From BOG-938 sp048498155 (GTDB lineage: Bacteria > Pseudomonadota > Alphaproteobacteria > Caulobacterales > Caulobacteraceae): 64,000 nt of DNA. The notes under the pieces are model-generated. The model saw only the letters and a list, made by a program, of their open reading frames with translations, ran no database searches and was not told where the DNA came from. A program made the translations under genes and the position numbers. How positions within the stretch are numbered: position 1 is the first letter of the stretch; the number at the start of each line of letters is the position of its first letter. Positions 43,413-50,037 of this stretch are shown here, piece after piece. The DNA is taken from contig JBEHYN010000008.1 of the NCBI GenBank assembly GCA_048498155.1, positions 1-64,000 on the forward strand. The letters run 5' to 3'.

Positions 43413-44051
43413 ATGCAGATCAGACCACTGGGTTTGGCCGTCCTGTTCTCGTTGCTGCTCGCCGCGGACGCCGGCGCGCAGCGTACGTCGACCCCGCAAC
43501 CTCGCCTGACTGCGGCCCAACGCGCCGCCATCCTCAACCAGGCCGCCCCGCCGCCAGCAAAAACGCCGTCCGGCGGCGTGGACTGGCGCACGGCCTTGGC
43601 TTTCCAAAAGCGCACACTGGCGGCCGGCCAGGCGGCGGCTTCCCGCCTGGATCAGGCGGCGGTGGACCGCACGGCCCTGCCGATCCTTCTGCCCGCCGAC
43701 GCTGAACTGATGGCCGGGGCGCGCCTCTATTCGTTTGGCGACTACTATACAGTCACGGCCAATACGCCGGGCGGGCGGGTGTCTATGACCGGGACCGCGT
43801 CCACCGTCCCAGTGTCCACCCCCCTGAACCTGGCCGCCCAAGGACCCGATCAGTTTTTCGTTCAACGCACGGTGGACGGCCAACTCGCCAGTTTCGTCCG
43901 CTACGGCGTCCTTTACACGGTCGAGGTCCGCTGCAATTCGCCGGCAGATCCCAAGTGCCGCAACGAGGCTTTCGTGCGCGCGGTGACCGCCAAGAGCAGT
44001 TTGCTGGTGATGGGCGCGGCGGCGCGCAAGGCCGCCGGCCTGGGCTACTGA
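43413..44051 (+). CDS. secreted protein of unknown function
   Basis: 212 residues with a signal peptide (PLGLAVLFSLLLAADAGA, cleaved near AGA-QR). The mature part has a Pro/Ala-rich stretch, WRTALAFQKRTLAAGQAAASRLDQAA, then LPILLPADAELMAGARLYSFGDYYTVTANTPGGRVSMTGT and FVQRTVDGQLASFVRYGVLYTVEVRC with two Cys. I do not recognise a family. It is three bases before the M23 lipoprotein, so the two are probably co-expressed in the envelope. The Shine-Dalgarno GGGAGG lies within a small hairpin (43391-43409). ATG 43413 is chosen over one nine codons upstream because it starts the signal peptide. Confidence 0.75.
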   Translation: MQIRPLGLAVLFSLLLAADAGAQRTSTPQPRLTAAQRAAILNQAAPPPAKTPSGGVDWRTALAFQKRTLAAGQAAASRLDQAAVDRTALPILLPADAELMAGARLYSFGDYYTVTANTPGGRVSMTGTASTVPVSTPLNLAAQGPDQFFVQRTVDGQLASFVRYGVLYTVEVRCNSPADPKCRNEAFVRAVTAKSSLLVMGAAARKAAGLGY

Positions 44052-44054
44052 CCG

Positions 44055-44975
44055 ATGCGCCGCGCCCAAATCCTTATCCCAGCCTTGGCCCTGGCGATGC
44101 TGTCCGCCTCGGCCTGCTCGCCGCAACCGGGCGACACCTCCGCATCCGCCTCCTCGTCTTCCGCCGCGCCGCCCGCCTCCGACGCAGCGCCGTCGTCCAC
44201 GCTCGCCCCGCCGGATGTTTCGGACGAACCGATTTCCGATGGCGGCGCCGAGCAACTGCCCGATGAGAGCCTGCCCGTCGGCGGCACGCCCGCCCCCGAA
44301 CCGCCCGCGACGGACGGCGCAAGCTTTACCCACCATGCCGCTGGTGACCTGATCCCGGGTTCCGGCTCGGGCTATCTGGACCGGACCATCTGGGCGCCCG
44401 GCATCTGCTTCCCCATGCAGGAGGCTGCATTCGCCAATTCCCAGGTCTATGACCCGGGTGGCGGCCAGGGTCCGCCGGGCAAGCCCAGCCAGTGCGACAG
44501 CTCCAACTACAGCCTGCCCTGGCGCGATAATTTCTGTGAAACCCGCGGCTATTCCAGCCCCCTGTGCGTCAGCGGAAAGGGCCACCAGGGCCAGGATATT
44601 CGCCCGGCCACCTGCCAGAAGGCGGCGCACTGGGTGGTGGCGGTGGAAAGCGGCATTATCACCGATATCGGCAGCTACACGGTCACCCTGACGGCGGCGG
44701 CCCCGCCCCACAGGTTGTATCGCTACCTGCATATGCAGATGGACCAGCTGGCGGTGCATGAGGGCTCATCGGTCAACACGGGTGACCAACTGGGCAAGGC
44801 GTCCAATAACTTTGGCGGCACAGCCACCACGATTCACATGCACTTCGAGGTGCGCGCAGGTGTGTCTGGAACGTCGTCCGACGGCAAGCCGGTGATCCTG
44901 CACACCTTTCTGCCGCCCTATCTCAGCCTGCTGGCCGCCTACCAGCGCAAGCTTGACGGAATCCCCTGCCATTAG
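44055..44975 (+). CDS. M23-family peptidase lipoprotein
   Basis: 306 residues. Lipobox SASAC (Cys-21), then about 70 residues of Ser/Ala/Pro linker. The LytM/M23 domain keeps the zinc and catalytic residues: HxxxD as His-177 and Asp-181 in GHQGQDIRP, and HxH as His-261/His-263 in IHMHFEVRAG. A Cys-rich insert (CDSSNYSLPWRDNFCETRGYSSPLC) precedes the catalytic part and may form disulfides. An active DD-endopeptidase on peptidoglycan is therefore likely. It follows the unknown secreted protein by three bases and precedes murJ, which fits a cell-wall role. Confidence 0.88.
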   Translation: MRRAQILIPALALAMLSASACSPQPGDTSASASSSSAAPPASDAAPSSTLAPPDVSDEPISDGGAEQLPDESLPVGGTPAPEPPATDGASFTHHAAGDLIPGSGSGYLDRTIWAPGICFPMQEAAFANSQVYDPGGGQGPPGKPSQCDSSNYSLPWRDNFCETRGYSSPLCVSGKGHQGQDIRPATCQKAAHWVVAVESGIITDIGSYTVTLTAAAPPHRLYRYLHMQMDQLAVHEGSSVNTGDQLGKASNNFGGTATTIHMHFEVRAGVSGTSSDGKPVILHTFLPPYLSLLAAYQRKLDGIPCH

Positions 44976-45031
44976 GACCCTGGCGGGGAGAGTTTCTTGA
45001 CCGTCCGCGCGCCCAGGCGTAGGGCCGCCCG

Positions 45032-46684
45032 GTGAGCCCCGCAGAACCGCCAGACCAGACCACCACCGAGCTGATCGCTGATCCGGCAGGCGACGCCCAG
45101 GGTCGCGCGCCCAAGGGTTCAGGCCTGATCCGCTCGTCCATGGTCAATTCCAGCTTGACCCTGGTCAGCCGGTTCATGGGCTTTCTGCGCGATCTGGTGA
45201 TCAGCTACCGCATGGGGGCCAGCGCCGGCCCGGCGGCGGACGCCTTCTACACCGCCCTGGCCTTCCCCAACCTGTTCCGACGAATCTTCGGCGAAGGCGC
45301 CTTCGCGGCGGCGTTTCAGCCGGCCTATGTCCGCGCCCTGCACCAGCATGGGCCGGAGGTGGCCGACAAGCTGGCCGAGGAGGCCATGGCGGGCCTCGCG
45401 GCCATGACCATCGCCCTGACCATCGCCGCCCAGCTGGCCATGCCTTGGCTGATGTATGCGATCAATCCGGGCTACGCCCATGACCCGCTCAAGTTCAAGC
45501 TGGCGGTGCTGCTGACGCAAATCACCATGCCCTATCTGCCCTGCATGGCGATCTATGCCCACCTGTCGGGGGTGTTGAACTCCCACGGCCGCTTCATTGT
45601 CTCGGCTGCGGCCCCGGCCTTGCTGAACCTAGTCATGCTGATCTTCGTCCTACCGCAGACCAACGCCATCGCAGCGGCCCAATGGGCCTCCTTCGGCGTG
45701 GTGGCCGCGGGCCTATGCCAGGTGGGCCTGCTGTGGTGGGGCGTCCATAAGTCCGGTTCGCGCGTGCGCCTGTGCTGGCCCACTCTGAGCCCTGAGATTC
45801 GCGCTCTGATCGGCAAGGCCGTGCCCGGCGCCCTGTCGGCCAGCGCCTTTCAGATCAATATCTTCATTTCCGGCATCCTGGCGTCGCAGGTGGCCGGCGC
45901 CCGCTCATGGCTGAACGCGGCCGACCGGCTTTATCAGCTGCCGGTAGGGCTGGTGGGCGTCGCCATCGGCGTCGCTTTGCTGCCGCGCCTGTCCAAGGCC
46001 GCCGCCGCCGAGGACCAGGCGGGCGGACAGGCGGCCCTGGACGAGGCGATCACCTTCGCCCTGGCCCTGACCCTGCCGGCCGCCGCCGCCTTGGTGGCCA
46101 TGCCCTTCTTCATCATCGACGGGCTTTTTACTCGGGGCGCCTTCAACGTCTTTGACTCCCACCAGACCGCCCAGGCCCTGTTCCAGTACGGCTGGGGCGC
46201 GCCGGCCTTTGTGCTGATGCAGATCATCAACCGCGCCTTCTACGCGCGCCAGGACACCAAGACGCCCATGCAGTTCGCCATGCTCCAGGTCATGGTCAAC
46301 ATCGCCTTGGGCGTAGGGCTGTTCCTGACCATCGGCTTCCAAGGCATAGCCGCCGCCACCAGCGCGGCGTCATGGCTCAGCGTGTTCCTGATGCTGGGGG
46401 CGCTGGCGAGGCGAGGCCACTACACGATTTCCCCCGCCGCGCTGGCGAGGATCGCTCGCATCGCCGCCGCAAGCGTGATTTTAGGGCTGGCTCTAGCGTT
46501 CGCCTCGCATGAAAGGCTCCTGATCGAGCACGCCGTGCGCTTCATGGCAGTAGGACCGCTTCACGCCAAGGAGCCGGCGGTGGCGCTGGTCTGCGCCCTG
46601 GCCCTGCCGCTCTACGGCGCGCTTCTGTTCGCGCTCGGCGGGATCAAGCCAGCGGAATTGAAGCGGGCGATTAGGCGCGGTTAA
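45032..46684 (+). CDS. murJ: lipid II flippase MurJ
   Basis: MOP-superfamily flippase that exports lipid II for peptidoglycan synthesis. 550 residues with about 14 membrane helices. SSLTLVSRFMGFLRDLVISYRMGASAGPAADAFYTALAFPNLFRRIFGEGAFAAAF-type N-terminus, read here from VNSSLTLVSRFMGF, contains the conserved Arg residues; central PLNAADRLYQLPVGLVGVAIGVALLPRLS matches as WLNAADRLYQLPVG. GTG 45032 is used as start; an internal ATG at about 45140 would give a shorter form beginning at the conserved helix. Followed by tRNA-Ala on the other strand. Confidence 0.95.
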   Translation: MSPAEPPDQTTTELIADPAGDAQGRAPKGSGLIRSSMVNSSLTLVSRFMGFLRDLVISYRMGASAGPAADAFYTALAFPNLFRRIFGEGAFAAAFQPAYVRALHQHGPEVADKLAEEAMAGLAAMTIALTIAAQLAMPWLMYAINPGYAHDPLKFKLAVLLTQITMPYLPCMAIYAHLSGVLNSHGRFIVSAAAPALLNLVMLIFVLPQTNAIAAAQWASFGVVAAGLCQVGLLWWGVHKSGSRVRLCWPTLSPEIRALIGKAVPGALSASAFQINIFISGILASQVAGARSWLNAADRLYQLPVGLVGVAIGVALLPRLSKAAAAEDQAGGQAALDEAITFALALTLPAAAALVAMPFFIIDGLFTRGAFNVFDSHQTAQALFQYGWGAPAFVLMQIINRAFYARQDTKTPMQFAMLQVMVNIALGVGLFLTIGFQGIAAATSAASWLSVFLMLGALARRGHYTISPAALARIARIAAASVILGLALAFASHERLLIEHAVRFMAVGPLHAKEPAVALVCALALPLYGALLFALGGIKPAELKRAIRRG

Positions 46685-46697
46685 GCGGAAATGTTCC

Positions 46698-46773
46698 TGG
46701 TGGAGCCGAGCGGAATCGAACCGCTGACCTCCTCATTGCGAACGAGGCGCTCTACCAACTGAGCTACGGCCCC
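46698..46773 (-). tRNA. tRNA-Ala (anticodon CGC)
   Basis: 76-base cloverleaf including an encoded CCA. Acceptor arms GGGGCCG and CGGCTCC pair with the G3-U70 wobble that identifies alanine tRNAs. D-arm GCTC..GAGC, anticodon stem CCTCG/TGAGG with loop TTCGCAA (anticodon CGC, reading GCG), and T-arm AGCGG TTCGATT CCGCT are all intact. Reads GCG, a common Ala codon in this GC-rich genome. Confidence 0.96.
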
Positions 46774-46954
46774 CAGGAAGGGGCGCAGATAAGGTCCGGG
46801 CCCTTCGGCTGTCAAGGATGCAGGCGACCCGGCGCCGCAGAACCAAGCGCCGATCACCGCGTTTCATCAAACGAAGCCGTATCCACAAGGCGGCGAATTC
46901 ATTTAGATGGGCTGACGACGCCACCTGGAGCGTCCAGCCGGGGCAAGACGGACC

Positions 46955-47281
46955 ATGGTCCCTATCCTACAGTTCATCGGCTATATCGGCGACGCCATCC
47001 TGGGCCTGCTGATCCTGGCCATTGTGGTCAACGCCATCCTCAGCTGGCTGGTGGCGTTCGATGTGGTCAATTTGCGCAACCGCTTCGTCTATCAGTTGAG
47101 CCGCATGTTGGACGCGATCTGCGCGCCGATCCTGCGCCCCCTGCAGAAGGTCATTCCTCCGCTGGGCGGCATCGACATTTCGCCGCTGATCGCCCTGATC
47201 GTGCTGCAGGGCATCAAGATCTACCTGTGGAGCGCCCTGATCGGCTTCCTGATCGGCCTGGCGTCCGGCGGGGGAGTCTGA
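46955..47281 (+). CDS. YggT-family membrane protein
   Basis: 108 residues with two hydrophobic segments (LQFIGYIGDAILGLLILAIVVNAILSWLV and the IALIVLQGIKIYLWSALIGFLIGLA tail) around the conserved RILDPILRPLQKVIPPLGGIDISP-like loop, here MLDAICAPILRPLQKVIPPLGGIDISP. Role in osmotic or division-related functions has been suggested; not established. The next gene, DUF167, continues in the same reading frame right after this TGA. Confidence 0.92.
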   Translation: MVPILQFIGYIGDAILGLLILAIVVNAILSWLVAFDVVNLRNRFVYQLSRMLDAICAPILRPLQKVIPPLGGIDISPLIALIVLQGIKIYLWSALIGFLIGLASGGGV

Positions 47282-47587
47282 GCTACGCGCGCCAGCCTGC
47301 GCATTCGACTGACACCGCGCGGCGGACGTGACGGCATTGACGGGTGGGCCGCCGATGCATCTGGCCGGCCCTTTCTGAAGATCCGCGTCTCCGCCCCGCC
47401 TGCCGGAGGCCTGGCCAACGCCGCCCTGATCAAGCTGATCGCCAAGTCTTTGGGAGTGGCGAAGTCTGCCGTCACTATCGCGTCGGGCGAATCCGCGCGG
47501 ATCAAGACGCTTGAGATCGAGGGGTTGGACAGGGTGCAATTAGAGACAAAGCTCGGAGCGGCCTTCTCCTCACGCTCGAAAGGGTAG
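47282..47587 (+). CDS. DUF167 (YggU-type) protein without a standard start codon
   Basis: The frame after the yggT TGA reads LRIRLTPRGGRDGIDGW, then GRPFLKIRVSAPPAGG, LANAALIKLIAKSLGV, KSAVTIASGESARIKTLEI, a full-length DUF167 domain (about 95 aa). It is in the same frame as yggT, so nothing upstream can start it, and between the TGA and the domain there is no ATG, GTG or TTG. The only near-cognate codons are CTG at 47297 and ATT at 47303; the first TTG in frame is halfway through the domain. Options are CTG initiation, TGA readthrough giving a YggT-DUF167 fusion, a sequencing error, or a start-loss mutation. Coding drift is not evident. Confidence 0.7.
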   Translation, partial: ATRASLRIRLTPRGGRDGIDGWAADASGRPFLKIRVSAPPAGGLANAALIKLIAKSLGVAKSAVTIASGESARIKTLEIEGLDRVQLETKLGAAFSSRSKG

Positions 47588-47592
47588 GGCGT

Positions 47593-48579
47593 TCAATACG
47601 TCCGTTCTCTTTGCCAGCGCGCAGCGTCGGCGATGATGGAGTCGAGGTCCGAGCGGGTCGGCTTCCAGCCGAACGCGGCTTTCAGGCGCGAGGAGTCGGC
47701 GACCAGGGAGGGCGGATCGCCGGCTCGGCGCGGGCCGACCGTATAGGGGACCTTCCGGCCCAGCACCCGTTCGGCGGCATCGAGGATCTGCATTACTGTG
47801 CAGCCTTCGCCCGTGCCGACGTTGAACACCCCGCTGCGACCGCCGTCCAGCAGCCGATCGATGGCCAGGACGTGCGCGCGGGCCAAGTCGACCACATGGA
47901 TGTAGTCGCGGATCGGGGTCCCGTCGGGGGTGTCATAGTCCTGGCCGAACACGGTCAGGGGCGGCCCCTTGCCCAGGGTGGCCTGACACAGCAGGGGGAT
48001 CAGGTGGGTTTCCGGGTCGTGGCTTTCGCCGACCTCGCCGTCCGGGTCGGCTCCGGCGGCGTTGAAATAGCGCAGGGCGGTCCAGGCGAAGGGATGGGCC
48101 TCGCCCAGCCAGCGCAAGGCGCCCTCGAAGGCCAGCTTTGAGGCGCCGTAGGGATTGATCGGAACGGTGGGGTGGCTTTCCGGGATCGGCGAAACCGCGG
48201 GCGTTCCATAGACCGCAGCTGTCGATGAGAAGACCAGAGCCTTGACCTCGGCGCCGATCAGGGCGTCGGCGAAGGCGGTCGCCGCCCCCACATTGTTGTC
48301 ATAGTACTTGGCCGGGTCGCGCACGCTTTCGCCCACCAGGCTGTAGGCGGCGAAATGAAGGGCGGCCTTGATATCGTACTTGGCGACGAGCCCCCGCACC
48401 AGGTCCCGATCGCGCAGGTCGCCCCGCTCCAGAGGCCCCCATTTGACCGCAGGGGCGTAGCCGGTGGACAGGTTGTCCAGGGTCACCGGCAGGAAGCCTG
48501 CCGCCCTCAGAGCCTTGCAAGTCTGGGCGCCGATATAACCGGCGCCGCCGGCGACGAGGATGGCGGGGGCGGAGGTCAT
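47593..48579 (-). CDS. galE: UDP-glucose 4-epimerase
   Basis: Short-chain dehydrogenase-type epimerase interconverting UDP-glucose and UDP-galactose for surface polysaccharides. NAD motif VAGGAGYIGAQTCKAL, catalytic Ser in FSSTAAVYG and Tyr/Lys pair in YGASKLAFEG, plus FNVGTGEGCTVMQILDAAE. About 328 residues from ATG 48579. Convergent with DUF167; no other sugar-nucleotide genes are nearby. Confidence 0.94.
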   Translation of the reverse strand: MTSAPAILVAGGAGYIGAQTCKALRAAGFLPVTLDNLSTGYAPAVKWGPLERGDLRDRDLVRGLVAKYDIKAALHFAAYSLVGESVRDPAKYYDNNVGAATAFADALIGAEVKALVFSSTAAVYGTPAVSPIPESHPTVPINPYGASKLAFEGALRWLGEAHPFAWTALRYFNAAGADPDGEVGESHDPETHLIPLLCQATLGKGPPLTVFGQDYDTPDGTPIRDYIHVVDLARAHVLAIDRLLDGGRSGVFNVGTGEGCTVMQILDAAERVLGRKVPYTVGPRRAGDPPSLVADSSRLKAAFGWKPTRSDLDSIIADAARWQRERTY

Positions 48580-48607
48580 GGGCTCGAAATCCCGCAAAAA
48601 CCAAAAA

Positions 48608-48712
48608 CGTCATCCTCGGGGCGCTCGAAGAGCGAGCCCGGGGACCCAGCAAGCGGAACGCCTGGAGCTGCTGGGTCCTCGGACAAACGCTGTGCGTTTT
48701 CCGAGGGTGACG
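48608..48712. repeat. palindromic intergenic repeat (GTCATCCTCGG type)
   Basis: Outer arms CGTCATCCTCGG and CCGAGGGTGACG bound about 105 bp containing two sub-hairpins (GGCGCTCGAAGAGCG and AAACGCTGTGCGTTT) and an inner ACCCAGC...GCTGGGT pair. The plan is the same as in the elements at 32394 and 55100, but the arm sequence differs. It fills the gap between the dnaJ end and the galE start. Confidence 0.75.
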
Positions 48713-48752
48713 GTCAATAGAGAGCGAGCGCCACAATCCACAATAGGGTGAA

Positions 48753-49913
48753 TTAAGCCTCACACCCGGTGATGTCGTCCCAGAAGCGTTTGGCCTTGTC
48801 AAAGAAGCCGGCAGAGCGGGGATGGTGGTGGGCGCCGCAGGTTTCGGCCAGTTCGCGCATGAGCTCCTTTTGGCGGGCGGTCAGGCGAGTGGGCGTCTCG
48901 ACATACAGCTCCACCACCAGATCGCCGCGCTCGCGCGAGCGCAAAGAAGGAATGCACTTCCCCTTCAAAAGGATTGTCCGGCCGTTCTGGGCGCCCTCGG
49001 GCACCTTGACCACGGCGCGGCAGTCGGCCGCCGAGCCGTCGGCGGCCATCAGGCAGGGCGCCTCGATTTCTCCGCCCAGGGCCGCGGTGGCCATGGGCAC
49101 CGGCACGGTGCAGTGCAGATCCAGTCCATTGCGCTCGAACAGCTCGTGCGGCAGGACCGACAGGAAGATGTAGAGGTCCCCGCGCGGTCCGCCGCGCCCG
49201 CCCGCGTCGCCCTCGCCCGCCAGGCGGATGCGCGAGCCGTCGTCCACGCCGGCGGGAATGCGAACCTGAAGCTTGCGCTGCTGGCGCACCTGGCCGTGGC
49301 CGTGGCATGTGGCGCAGGGGTCGGTCAGCATCTCTCCGGCCCCGCCGCAGCGAGGGCAGGTGCGTTCGATTGAGAAGAAGCCCTGGCTGGCCCTTACGCG
49401 GCCCGCCCCGCCGCAAGTCTGGCAACGGGTGGCGGAGGTTCCCGGCTTGGCCCCGGAGCCTTGGCAGGCCTCGCAGGTCAAGGCCGCCGGGATGGCGATT
49501 TCGACCTCGGCGCCGCCGTAGGCCTGTTCCAGAGTGATTTCCAGGTCATAGCGCAGGTCCTGGCCGCGCTGGGGTCCAGAGGAGCGGCGGCCGGCGTTGA
49601 ACATTTCGCCGAAAACGTCGCCGAACACACCGTTGAAGATGTCATTCACGTCGCCGAACGGCTGGCCGCCGCCGCCGGGGCCCTGACCATTGACGCCCGC
49701 ATGGCCGAACCGGTCGTAGGCCGCCCGCTTTTGTGGGTCGGACAGGATGGAATAGGCCTCGTTCAACTCCTTGAAGCGCGCCTCGGCGCTCTTGTCGCCC
49801 GAATTGCGGTCCGGGTGGTGTTGCATGGCGAGCTTGCGGAAGGCGCTTTTCAGCTCGCCGTCGCCGGCCGTGCGCTCGACCTCAAGGATCTCGTAGTAGC
49901 AACGCGCGGTCAA
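48753..49913 (-). CDS. dnaJ: chaperone DnaJ
   Basis: Co-chaperone stimulating DnaK ATPase. J domain YYEILEVERTAGDGELKSAFRKLAMQHHPDRN with the HPD motif, a Gly-rich region, and the zinc domain with four CxxCxGxG repeats (CEACQGSG, CQTCGGAG, CPRCGGAG, CATCHGHG), then the substrate-binding domain. I start at TTG 49913 because it gives 386 residues, the conserved distance to YYEIL, and has GAGG at good spacing; a longer start at 49946 adds 11 residues. A strong hairpin separates it from dnaK. Confidence 0.95.
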   Translation of the reverse strand: MTARCYYEILEVERTAGDGELKSAFRKLAMQHHPDRNSGDKSAEARFKELNEAYSILSDPQKRAAYDRFGHAGVNGQGPGGGGQPFGDVNDIFNGVFGDVFGEMFNAGRRSSGPQRGQDLRYDLEITLEQAYGGAEVEIAIPAALTCEACQGSGAKPGTSATRCQTCGGAGRVRASQGFFSIERTCPRCGGAGEMLTDPCATCHGHGQVRQQRKLQVRIPAGVDDGSRIRLAGEGDAGGRGGPRGDLYIFLSVLPHELFERNGLDLHCTVPVPMATAALGGEIEAPCLMAADGSAADCRAVVKVPEGAQNGRTILLKGKCIPSLRSRERGDLVVELYVETPTRLTARQKELMRELAETCGAHHHPRSAGFFDKAKRFWDDITGCEA

Positions 49914-49992
49914 ACCTGGGTCCTCTTCAATGGAGCGGTCCTGCAACGTTTACCTGGAGCGTTGCGGCGCCGGCGGCAAGGGATTGGGCGGT

Positions 49993-50026
49993 CAAAGCCC
50001 CTCTCGCCGAGACGAGAGGGGCTTTG
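49993..50026 (-). terminator. intercistronic terminator between dnaK and dnaJ
   Basis: A perfect 14-bp stem (CAAAGCCCCTCTCG with CGAGAGGGGCTTTG) around a six-base loop, with TTT at the descending edge on both strands. It should cut dnaJ transcription well below dnaK, or protect the dnaK mRNA end. Confidence 0.85.
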
Positions 50027-50037
50027 CCAGGCGCAAA

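Noticed and set aside
43362..44759. 465-codon minus-strand frame over the secreted protein and M23 genes
   Set aside because: It lies opposite two genes with signal peptides and, in one, intact catalytic motifs; its own translation is low-complexity.
46879..46887. GTATCCACA, an 8/9 DnaA box, between tRNA-Ala and yggT
   Set aside because: A single near-match is expected by chance in 64 kb, and no other replication signal is nearby.
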